A DNA stretch of 18,587 nucleotides from JBBPYA01 sp038200385 (GTDB lineage Bacteria > Actinomycetota > Actinomycetes > Mycobacteriales > Geodermatophilaceae): positions 1-18,587 of the forward strand of contig JBBPYA010000198.1 in NCBI GenBank assembly GCA_038200385.1. Reading direction: 5' to 3'. This document shows, one piece after another, positions 7,012 through 14,477 of the stretch (positions are counted from its first letter, which is position 1; each line of letters opens with the position of its first letter). The translations under genes and the position numbers were made by a program. Below the pieces are notes generated by a model. It did not search any database, was not told the DNA's origin, and worked only from the letters and a program-made list of their open reading frames with translations.

Positions 7012-7743
7012 TCAGAGGCCGCCGGCCAGCAGCGAGTCGGCCGTGGAGACCCGCCCGGTGTCGTCGACCATCGCTCCGTCGCGCAGGAAGACCACCCGAT
7101 CGGCCCACGCCGCGTGGCGTGCCTCGTGGGTGACGAGCAGCCCCGCGGCGCCGTCGTCGCAGCGCCGCCGGATCAGCCGGAGGACGACCTCACCGGTCTC
7201 GGAGTCCAGCGCGCCGGTCGGTTCGTCGGCCAGCAGCAGCCGCCGCGGACCGACGAGCGCGCGGGCGATCGCCACCCGCTGCTGCTGACCGCCGGACATC
7301 GCGTCCGGGAACCGGTCGGCGAGTTCGGCCAGGTCCACATCGCCCAGCGCGGTCAGCGCCACCTGGCGCGCCGTCCGGGTGCTCACGCCGTCCAGCTCCC
7401 GAGGTAGCGACACGTTCTCCGCGGCGGTCAGGGCCGGCAACAGGTTGAAGTCCTGGAACACGTAGCCGACGGAGCGGCGCCGCAACTTGGCCAGCTGTCC
7501 ACGGGACATCCTCGACAGGTCGGCACCCTCGACCAGGACCTGGCCGGAGGTGGCGGTGTCCAGGCCGCCGGCCAGGGCGAGCAGGGTGGACTTGCCCGAT
7601 CCGCTCGGACCCATCACGGCCACCAGCTCACCGGCGGAGACTGACAGGGACAGCCCGCGCAGGGCGTGGACGGCGGTCTGCCCGGAGGAGTGCACCCGGG
7701 TCAGGTGCGCGATGTCGAGAACCGGGGCGGTGTCGGGGGTCAT
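7012..7743 (-). CDS. ABC transporter ATP-binding protein, MacB/LolD type
   Basis: A 243-residue ATPase that powers the downstream FtsX-type permease. All motifs are present in order: Walker A GPSGSGKST (45-53), Q-loop FQDFNLLP, signature MSGGQQQRVAIARAL, Walker B LLLADEPTGALD and H-loop LVTHEARHA. The LTAAENV and GALDSETGE segments are typical of the MacB/LolD subgroup. ATG at 7743 overlaps the TGA of the padR-family gene (ATGA), giving translational coupling; the open frame upstream of this ATG is non-conserved antisense-like sequence and is excluded. The permease starts 85 nt after this stop, most likely in the same transcript. Confidence 0.93.
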   Translation of the reverse strand: MTPDTAPVLDIAHLTRVHSSGQTAVHALRGLSLSVSAGELVAVMGPSGSGKSTLLALAGGLDTATSGQVLVEGADLSRMSRGQLAKLRRRSVGYVFQDFNLLPALTAAENVSLPRELDGVSTRTARQVALTALGDVDLAELADRFPDAMSGGQQQRVAIARALVGPRRLLLADEPTGALDSETGEVVLRLIRRRCDDGAAGLLVTHEARHAAWADRVVFLRDGAMVDDTGRVSTADSLLAGGL

Positions 7744-8405
7744 CGCCGGCTCCGGGTACCGGTGTCGGCCGGCCGGGCGGCGGTCGGGAGATCGACGGCG
7801 GACCGGACGTTGACGGCGTCGGGGGTCCCGGCGGTGGCCGCGCTGCGTGTCGCGGCGGTCGAGGTCGCAGTGGAGGCCGACGGCCGGAAGCGGGCCAGCC
7901 GGGCCTCGCAATGGTCCAGCCAGCGGACCTCCGCCTCGGCGCCGAAGATCATCGAATCCAGGACCAGCAGCCAGGACAGCTCGCGGTCCTCCGCGCGGAC
8001 CTTGAGCCGGGTGAAGTCCTGCAGCGCGCGCAGGGTGTCGGTGCGCTGGGCCTGGATGACGGCGCGGACGTCGACACCCGGGACGACCAGTGCCATGGCG
8101 AGCTTGATCGCCAGCTCGTCGCGGGGGCGGCGGGCCCGCTCAACCGGGGTGGCGAACCACTGCTGCAGCTCGCCGCGACCCAGCTCGGTGATCTGGTAGG
8201 TCTTCTGCGACTCGCCGTCGCCCTCGCCCGCGTCGTTCACGGCGACGACACAGCGGTCTCGCTCGAGCCGAGCCAGCGTGGTGTAGACCTGCCCGATGTT
8301 CAGCGGCCAGGTCCCACCGGTGCTGGATTCGAACTCCCCCCGCAGCTGGTAGCCGTACATCGGCTCCTTGCGCAACAGCGCCAGCAATCCGTACCGGATG
8401 GACAT
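7740..8405 (-). CDS. PadR-family transcriptional regulator
   Basis: A 221-residue DNA-binding repressor, first gene of the operon with the ABC exporter. The winged helix covers residues 1-85: SIRYGLLALLRKEPMYGYQL, then the recognition part LNIGQVYTTLARLERD and the wing KTYQITELGRGEL. Residues about 95-170 form the helical dimerisation region (VirR-type C-terminus), and 175-221 is an Ala/Thr/Arg-rich low-complexity tail. PadR proteins next to ABC exporters usually repress them until a toxic ligand binds; that role is inferred here. The ATG at 8405 has a strong ribosome binding site (GGGAGG, complement of about 8411-8416). A palindrome lies over the promoter upstream, consistent with self-regulation. 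Confidence 0.92.
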   Translation of the reverse strand: MSIRYGLLALLRKEPMYGYQLRGEFESSTGGTWPLNIGQVYTTLARLERDRCVVAVNDAGEGDGESQKTYQITELGRGELQQWFATPVERARRPRDELAIKLAMALVVPGVDVRAVIQAQRTDTLRALQDFTRLKVRAEDRELSWLLVLDSMIFGAEAEVRWLDHCEARLARFRPSASTATSTAATRSAATAGTPDAVNVRSAVDLPTAARPADTGTRSRR

Positions 8406-8434
8406 CCAAACCTCCCTGACCGCCGTAGGTACGC

Positions 8435-8467
8435 GGTATGCATACCCGGTATGGCGATGGTGGTCAA
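8435..8467 (-). promoter_or_regulatory. Promoter and palindromic operator of the padR-ABC operon
   Basis: On the minus strand TTGACC (complement of 8462-8467), a 17-nt spacer and TATGCA (complement of 8439-8444) form a promoter about 34 nt upstream of the PadR start. The perfect palindrome GGTATGCATACC (8435-8446) covers the -10 box, where a bound repressor would block RNA polymerase. A further GGTATGG follows at 8448-8454. Binding by PadR is inferred. Confidence 0.6.
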
Positions 8468-8520
8468 GCGTCTTGTGGAACCTCGGCATGATGGACGCCG
8501 ATATCGAGCGAGGAGAGCAG

Positions 8521-9978
<1,458 letters not shown>

Positions 9979-10013
9979 CCGAGCATGACCAGTAGGCCGT
10001 CAGGTTCAGGCCT

Positions 10014-10955
10014 TCAGGGCGTCACACCCCCAGGCTGGTCCCCGGCTGGGAGCCGACCGCTGGCCGCGCGGATCAGCACCACCACCCAGGTGCGGAACGG
10101 CCGCCAGTTCTCCGCCACGGCCGCCAGGTCCTCGTCGGTCGGCTCCGCTCCGAGGTCGTAGAACTCGGCCGTCAAGGCCCTGGCGATCTTCTCCTGGACC
10201 GGAAGGATGTCGGTCCAGCCCATGGCGCGCACCGTGATCAGCGAGCTGTAGAACGCGCCGATCCCCTTGATCTGCTGGACGTCGAGCTGGGCCTGTTCCG
10301 GGCCGGCCTCCTTGAGCCGCGCGACGTCGAGGACGCCGTCCAGAGCCGCTCGCGCCACACCGTGCAGCCGGGTGATCTTCTCCGCAGGGAGCCCGGGAAA
10401 CTCCTCGACGGCCAGCAGCGCCTCCGGGGTCGGCAGCGCCGCGAGCTGCTCGCCCGCGAGCTCGAACTGCCGGCCGTACTGATCGCCGAGCCGGGCGCGG
10501 ACCTGTGCCATCTGCGTGGCCGGCCGTCGGGCGCTGATGATGGACCACGCGGCCGCCTCGTACGGCGAGTAGAACAACGGCGGACGCAGGCCGGGAGCGA
10601 CCGCCTGCAGTCGGCCGATCACCGGATCCCGGTCCCCGATTGCATCGAACCCCCGACCGTCGTGCTCCAGGGACAGCACCCGGGCGACCTGGGCCCGCAC
10701 CGCCTCCAGGTCCGCCTCGCCGTGCACTACGCAGTGCACCCCGTCGGCGTCCTGGCGGACCTCCACCCCGACCTGCTCGCGGTAACCGTCCATGCAGAAG
10801 GCCAGCCGCATGACGCCGTCGTACCCGTCGGACTCGTCGGTCTCGACCCGCTGGCCGACGGCGACCCGCTGACCGAATCCGAAGGTGGCCGACTCCCGCA
10901 GCGAGAAGCGTCCCTGCGGCACGATGGAGAAGCTCCGGGTATCCATGCCCGGCAT
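10014..10955 (-). CDS. AlkA-like HhH-GPD DNA-3-methyladenine glycosylase family protein
   Basis: A 313-residue base-excision DNA glycosylase relative. The N-terminal 120 residues correspond to the AlkA-like wing domain; residues about 125-300 are the helix-hairpin-helix glycosylase fold, with SPYEAAAWSIISARRPATQM (130-149), FPGLPAEKITRLHGVA (186-201) and the hairpin QQIKGIGAFYSSLI (227-240). In AlkA the catalytic aspartate follows in LPDDYL; here the stretch is ILPVQEK (250-256), so that aspartate is a glutamine. The protein may have lost activity or may use another acid (E255 is next). ATG 10955 and ATG 10946 are both plausible; the longer open frame upstream runs through the intergenic inverted repeat and is not used. 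The gene is divergent from the Fpg-like glycosylase gene and convergent with the malic enzyme gene. Confidence 0.8.
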   Translation of the reverse strand: MPGMDTRSFSIVPQGRFSLRESATFGFGQRVAVGQRVETDESDGYDGVMRLAFCMDGYREQVGVEVRQDADGVHCVVHGEADLEAVRAQVARVLSLEHDGRGFDAIGDRDPVIGRLQAVAPGLRPPLFYSPYEAAAWSIISARRPATQMAQVRARLGDQYGRQFELAGEQLAALPTPEALLAVEEFPGLPAEKITRLHGVARAALDGVLDVARLKEAGPEQAQLDVQQIKGIGAFYSSLITVRAMGWTDILPVQEKIARALTAEFYDLGAEPTDEDLAAVAENWRPFRTWVVVLIRAASGRLPAGDQPGGVTP

Positions 10956-10982
10956 CCTCGCGCCCCCCACCGACAAGATGCC

Positions 10983-11030
10983 GTGATCATGAGGATCGGC
11001 CGGCCAGGACCGGAGGATCGCCATGATCAC
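10983..11030. repeat. Inverted repeat between two divergent DNA glycosylase genes
   Basis: GTGATCATG (10983-10991) and CATGATCAC (11022-11030) are a perfect 9-bp inverted repeat; each arm also contains the self-complementary TGATCA. The 30-nt spacer has GAGGATCG twice (10991-10998 and 11013-11020) and the self-complementary GGCCGGCC. It may be a shared operator, a hairpin, or a dispersed extragenic repeat. Confidence 0.5.
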
Positions 11031-11083
11031 AGCAGGGGAGCCGGCGGTTTGCGTGGTGGCGGACGCGTGGTGCAATCGGTGGC

Positions 11084-11938
11084 GTGCCTGAACTACCCGA
11101 GGTCGAGGCGCTCGCCGCGTTCCTGCGCGACCGGGCGGTCGGACACGTGCTCACCAGGGTCGACCTGTGCGCCCTCTCGGCGATCAAGACCTTCGACCCG
11201 CCGCACACCGCGCTGACCGGGCTGGAGCTCACCGGCGCCACCCGGCATGGCAAGTTCCTGGATCTGGACGTCAGCGGGCTGCACCTGGTCGTGCACCTGG
11301 CCCGGGCCGGCTGGCTGCACTGGCGGGACAACCTGCCGCCGGCGCCACCGAAGCCCGGCCGGGGTCCGCTGGCGCTGCGGGTACACCTGGACGACGGCTC
11401 CGGGTTCGACCTGACCGAGCAGGGGACCAAGAAGGGGCTGGCCGTCTACGTCGTCCGCGACCCTGTGCAGGTGCCCGGGATCGCGCGTCTCGGCCCGGAC
11501 GCAATGCAGCTCAGCGCCGGCCAGCTCGGCCAGATCCTGGCCGGGCACCGGGGGCAGCTCAAGGGCGCGCTCACCGACCAGCGACTGATCGCCGGGATCG
11601 GCAACGCCTACTCCGACGAGATCCTGCACCTGGCGCGGATGTCGCCGTTCAAGTCCGCGCACACGCTGCCCGAGGCCGACGTCGACCGGCTGCACGCCGC
11701 CGTCCGCAGCACGCTCAGCGACGCCGTGGATCGCTCGATCGGCCAGGACGCTGCGCGGCTCAAGGGCGAGAAGCGTTCCGGGCTTCGAGTGCACGCCAGG
11801 ACCGGCCTGCCGTGCCCGGTCTGCGGTGACACCGTGCGCGAGGTGTCCTTCGCGGACAAGTCGTTGCAGTACTGCGCCACCTGCCAGACCGGCGGCAAGC
11901 CCCTGGCGGACCGGCGTACGTCGAAGTTCCTCCGCTGA
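11084..11938 (+). CDS. Fpg/Nei family DNA glycosylase (bifunctional AP lyase)
   Basis: Removes oxidised bases from DNA and cuts the abasic site. The 284-residue product starts PELPEVEAL, where Pro2 is the Schiff-base nucleophile and Glu3 the general acid. Lys57 (RHGKFL) matches the conserved family lysine; the helix-two-turn-helix includes GIGNAYSDEILHLA; and a C-terminal zinc finger is intact (CPVC...CATC). Differences from E. coli Fpg are visible: the finger hairpin reads FADKSLQ, with Lys where Fpg and Nei have the catalytic Arg, and the void-filling MSG segment is ARAG (73-76). It therefore belongs to an actinobacterial Fpg/Nei subgroup rather than being strict MutM, and substrate range cannot be stated. 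The start is GTG at 11084, fixed by the required PE dipeptide. Confidence 0.92.
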   Translation: MPELPEVEALAAFLRDRAVGHVLTRVDLCALSAIKTFDPPHTALTGLELTGATRHGKFLDLDVSGLHLVVHLARAGWLHWRDNLPPAPPKPGRGPLALRVHLDDGSGFDLTEQGTKKGLAVYVVRDPVQVPGIARLGPDAMQLSAGQLGQILAGHRGQLKGALTDQRLIAGIGNAYSDEILHLARMSPFKSAHTLPEADVDRLHAAVRSTLSDAVDRSIGQDAARLKGEKRSGLRVHARTGLPCPVCGDTVREVSFADKSLQYCATCQTGGKPLADRRTSKFLR

Positions 11939-11959
11939 GCCCGCGGACCGGTCGCGGGC
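11939..11959 (+). terminator. Hairpin terminator directly after the Fpg/Nei gene
   Basis: GCCCGCG (11939-11945) and CGCGGGC (11953-11959) make a perfect 7-bp stem with a 7-nt loop, beginning on the base after the stop codon. It lacks a T-tract. The rest of the 197-nt gap to the kinase gene contains a purine-rich AGGAGGAGGAGCTCC stretch without a start codon and no other recognisable element. Confidence 0.6.
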
Positions 11960-12135
11960 AACCCGGCTAGGAGGAGGAGCTCCACACGACGGGGAAGAGC
12001 GGATGGTCCATCGGGGTGCCTGCGGCGGGCCTCGCCGCCTCGGCCCCGCCGGGGATGTCGGCTCGGAACCGTCCTGACCGGGCCAAATGCGTGGTGGGAT
12101 TGCATCGGCGATGTCCAGCGTCAACGATCGGCGCC

Positions 12136-13335
12136 ATGCAGACGGCGGTCGTGGTGCTCGCTCTGCTCCTGGTCGCGGCACTGGCCGTCCCCGTGATCAC
12201 GGCGCAACGCCAGCGCCGCGGGTTTTCCACGGCCGACGAGCGGATCGCCTTCCGCGCCCTGCACACCGCCAGCCAGGCCGCGCCGCCGCTGCGGGTGGGG
12301 CTGACCAAGTCCTCGGCGGCCCGCTCGGCCCGGCATCTGCGCGAGCTGCTGGGAGCGCCCGCGATCGCCATGACCGGCCCGGAGGGCCTGCTGGCCTGGG
12401 AGGGACCCGGGGACCACCACGCCGCCGCGCTGGTCGAAGCCGCGGCGTTGCCGCTGCAGTCCGGACGGCCCGCCGTGATCGCATACGGCGACCTCACCTG
12501 CGGCGATCCGGACTGCCCGGTTCGCGGCGCTGTGGTGGTGCCGATCGCGGTCGACGAGCGGGTCGCGGGCACCCTGATCGCCACCACGAGTTCGGAGCCC
12601 GGCAGCGGTCTGCTCCGGGCAGCCACCGAGACCGCGCGCTGGGTGTCGACCCAGCTCGAACTCGCCGAGCTGGACCGGTCCCGGGCCGAACTCGCCCAGG
12701 CCGAGGTCCGGGCCCTGCGCGCCCAGATCAGCCCGCACTTCCTCTACAACGCGCTCACGGCCATCGCCTCCTTCGTCCGGACCGATCCGGTGCGAGCGCG
12801 GGAGCTGCTCCTGGAGTTCGCTGAGTTCACCCGCTACAGCTTCCGGTCCCAGGGTGAGTTCACGACGCTGGCTGAGGAGCTGCACAACATCGAGCGCTAC
12901 CTCACCCTCGAGCGGGCCCGGTTCGGAGACCGGCTGCAGGCGCGGCTGCAGGTCGCGCCGGAGGTGCTGCCGGTGGCGGTCCCGTTCCTCGCGCTGCAAC
13001 CACTGGTGGAAAACGCGGTGCGGCACGGACTGGCCGGCAAGACCGGCGTCGGCACGATCAGCATCGTGGCCCTCGACGCCGGCGCGGAATGCCACATCAG
13101 CGTGGAGGATGACGGGGTCGGCATGGATCCGGAGGCGCTCGTCGCGGCAATTTCCGAGCAGCCCGCGGATCCCGGGGGTGAGCACCGGGACCATGTCGGG
13201 CTCGGCAACGTCGACGACCGGTTGCGCTCGGCCTTCGGGGAGGACTACGGGCTCGTCGTCGAGACCGCGCCCGGGGCAGGGACCAAGGTGAGCCTGCGGA
13301 TCCCCAAGTTCGCCGCGGGGGTGCGGGCCACGTGA
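12136..13335 (+). CDS. LytS-type sensor histidine kinase
   Basis: The sensor of a two-component system, 399 residues. One N-terminal membrane helix (about 3-22) is followed by a GAF-like region (about 45-175) and a linker helix. The His_kinase (LytS/YehU) domain has the phosphoacceptor His201 in AQISPHFLYNALTAI, and the ATPase has the N box LVENAVRHG (290-298), DDGVGM (325-330) and GLGNVDDRL (355-363). The multi-helix 5TM-Lyt sensor is absent, so sensing likely occurs through the GAF part, which holds a Cys-x4-Cys pair (122, 127). ATG 12136 is chosen because the membrane helix follows directly; the 40 upstream codons look unconserved and no clear ribosome binding site is seen. Its TGA overlaps the regulator's GTG. 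Relatives sense pyruvate; the ligand here is inferred. Confidence 0.9.
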   Translation: MQTAVVVLALLLVAALAVPVITAQRQRRGFSTADERIAFRALHTASQAAPPLRVGLTKSSAARSARHLRELLGAPAIAMTGPEGLLAWEGPGDHHAAALVEAAALPLQSGRPAVIAYGDLTCGDPDCPVRGAVVVPIAVDERVAGTLIATTSSEPGSGLLRAATETARWVSTQLELAELDRSRAELAQAEVRALRAQISPHFLYNALTAIASFVRTDPVRARELLLEFAEFTRYSFRSQGEFTTLAEELHNIERYLTLERARFGDRLQARLQVAPEVLPVAVPFLALQPLVENAVRHGLAGKTGVGTISIVALDAGAECHISVEDDGVGMDPEALVAAISEQPADPGGEHRDHVGLGNVDDRLRSAFGEDYGLVVETAPGAGTKVSLRIPKFAAGVRAT

Positions 13336-14093
13336 CTGCCGCCGGCCTGCGGGTGCTGGCCGTCGACGACGAGGCGCCGGCACTGGACGAGTTGGCCTAC
13401 CTGTTGCGCGCCGACGACCGGGTGGACACCGTCGACACCGCGGCGGACAGCACCCGGGCCCTCCGCCACCTGCGCGACGGGCAGGTCGACGTGGTCTTCC
13501 TGGACATCCGGATGCCGGGCCTGGACGGGCTGGAGCTGGCCCGGGTGCTCGCCAATTTTGCCACCCCGCCGCTCGTCGTCTTCGTCACCGCGCACGACGA
13601 CCGGGCCGTGGACGCCTTCGACCTCGGCGCGGTGGACTACCTGCTCAAGCCGCTGCGGGAGGACCGGCTGGCCGAGTCGCTGCGCCGCGTGGTGGCCGCC
13701 CGCGACGCCCACCAGGTCCCGGTTACCGGCCCGGCGCCGTCCGAGGAGGAGATGATCCCGGTGGAGCTGGCCGGGCGGACCCGGATGTTGCCCCGCTCGG
13801 CGGTGCGCTGGGTCGAGGCGCAGGGGGACTACGCCCGGCTGCACACCGGCGAGGACAGCCACCTGGTCCGGGTTCCGCTGTCGGTCCTGGAGGACCGTTG
13901 GTCGGAGGCGGGCTTCGTCCGGATCCACCGGTCCTATCTGGTGGCATTGCGGCTGATCTCCGAGCTCCGGCTGACCGGCACCGGCTACGTCGTACTCGTC
14001 GACGACTACCAGTTGCCGGTGAGTCGTCGGCACACCCGGGAACTCAAGGACCGGCTGGTCCGCGCGGCCAAGGCCGGTTGGACCCGGCCGTGA
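13332..14093 (+). CDS. LytTR-family response regulator
   Basis: The DNA-binding partner of the kinase, 253 residues. The receiver domain (about 5-125) has the acidic pair D12/D13 in VLAVDDEAPA, phosphoacceptor D58 in VVFLDIRMPG, the switch Thr in FVTAHDD and Lys in YLLKPL. Residues about 138-246 form the LytTR domain, with the typical VRWVEAQGDYARLHT, FVRIHRSYLVAL and PVSRRHTRELKDRL segments. LytTR regulators bind direct repeats and activate nearby transporter genes. The start is GTG 13332, overlapping the kinase stop as GTGA, and the stop overlaps the next gene's GTG in the same way. The likely targets are the symporter genes downstream. Confidence 0.94.
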   Translation: MTAAGLRVLAVDDEAPALDELAYLLRADDRVDTVDTAADSTRALRHLRDGQVDVVFLDIRMPGLDGLELARVLANFATPPLVVFVTAHDDRAVDAFDLGAVDYLLKPLREDRLAESLRRVVAARDAHQVPVTGPAPSEEEMIPVELAGRTRMLPRSAVRWVEAQGDYARLHTGEDSHLVRVPLSVLEDRWSEAGFVRIHRSYLVALRLISELRLTGTGYVVLVDDYQLPVSRRHTRELKDRLVRAAKAGWTRP

Positions 14094-14467
14094 CCGGTAC
14101 GCCGGAGGTCCCGCTCCGGGTCCGCATCGACCTGGCCGCGCGCCGTCGGGTCCGGGTCGACCGGCCGCTGCGCGAGATCGAGGAGCAGACCCTGGTCGGC
14201 GAGGTGCTCGTCCAGGGACTGATCCGGGCCCAGCTGGCCGTCGCACTCCGGCTGTCCGCAGTCGTCGCGCTGCTGCTCGGCGGTCTCCCGCTGCTGTTCG
14301 CTCTCGTCCCGGCGCTGGCCAGGGTGGAGGTGCTGGGGCTGCGGCTGCCGTGGCTGCTGCTGGGCGTGCTGGCCTACCCGTTCCTGTTCGCGGTGGCGTG
14401 GGTGCACATCCGGCAGGTTGAGCGCAACGAGCAGGACCTGACCGATTTCGTGGACGGCTCGGCGTGA
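14090..14467 (+). CDS. Small two-helix membrane protein, probable symporter partner
   Basis: A 125-residue protein not assigned to a named family. It has a basic N-terminus (about 1-50), two predicted membrane helices (about 52-75 and 86-107) and a charged cytoplasmic C-terminus HIRQVERNEQDLTDFV (106-121). The layout (soluble head, two helices, short charged tail, gene directly before a sodium:solute symporter) copies that of DUF485 proteins such as the one at 16365, so a matching accessory role is inferred; sequence similarity to DUF485 is slight. GTG 14090 overlaps the TGA of the response regulator gene, and the symporter starts 10 nt after the stop, so all four genes should be co-translated. 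Confidence 0.75.
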   Translation: MTGTPEVPLRVRIDLAARRRVRVDRPLREIEEQTLVGEVLVQGLIRAQLAVALRLSAVVALLLGGLPLLFALVPALARVEVLGLRLPWLLLGVLAYPFLFAVAWVHIRQVERNEQDLTDFVDGSA

Positions 14468-14477
14468 GTCGCGCCCG

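Noticed and set aside
8468..8510. Promoter for the malic enzyme gene
   Set aside because: TTGTGG and GATATC-like hexamers exist but with poor spacing; no convincing -35/-10 pair could be chosen.
9994..10013. Possible hairpin AGGCC...GGCCT between the malic enzyme and AlkA-like genes
   Set aside because: Only a 5-bp stem with a 10-nt loop; too weak in such GC-rich DNA to call a terminator.
11969..11983. Strong AGGAGGAGGAGCTCC Shine-Dalgarno-like stretch after the Fpg/Nei gene
   Set aside because: No start codon follows at a usable distance and no plausible small open frame begins there.
12060..12135. Promoter or LytTR direct repeats before the kinase gene
   Set aside because: CTGACC was considered as a -35 but no fitting -10 follows, and no clear direct repeat was found.
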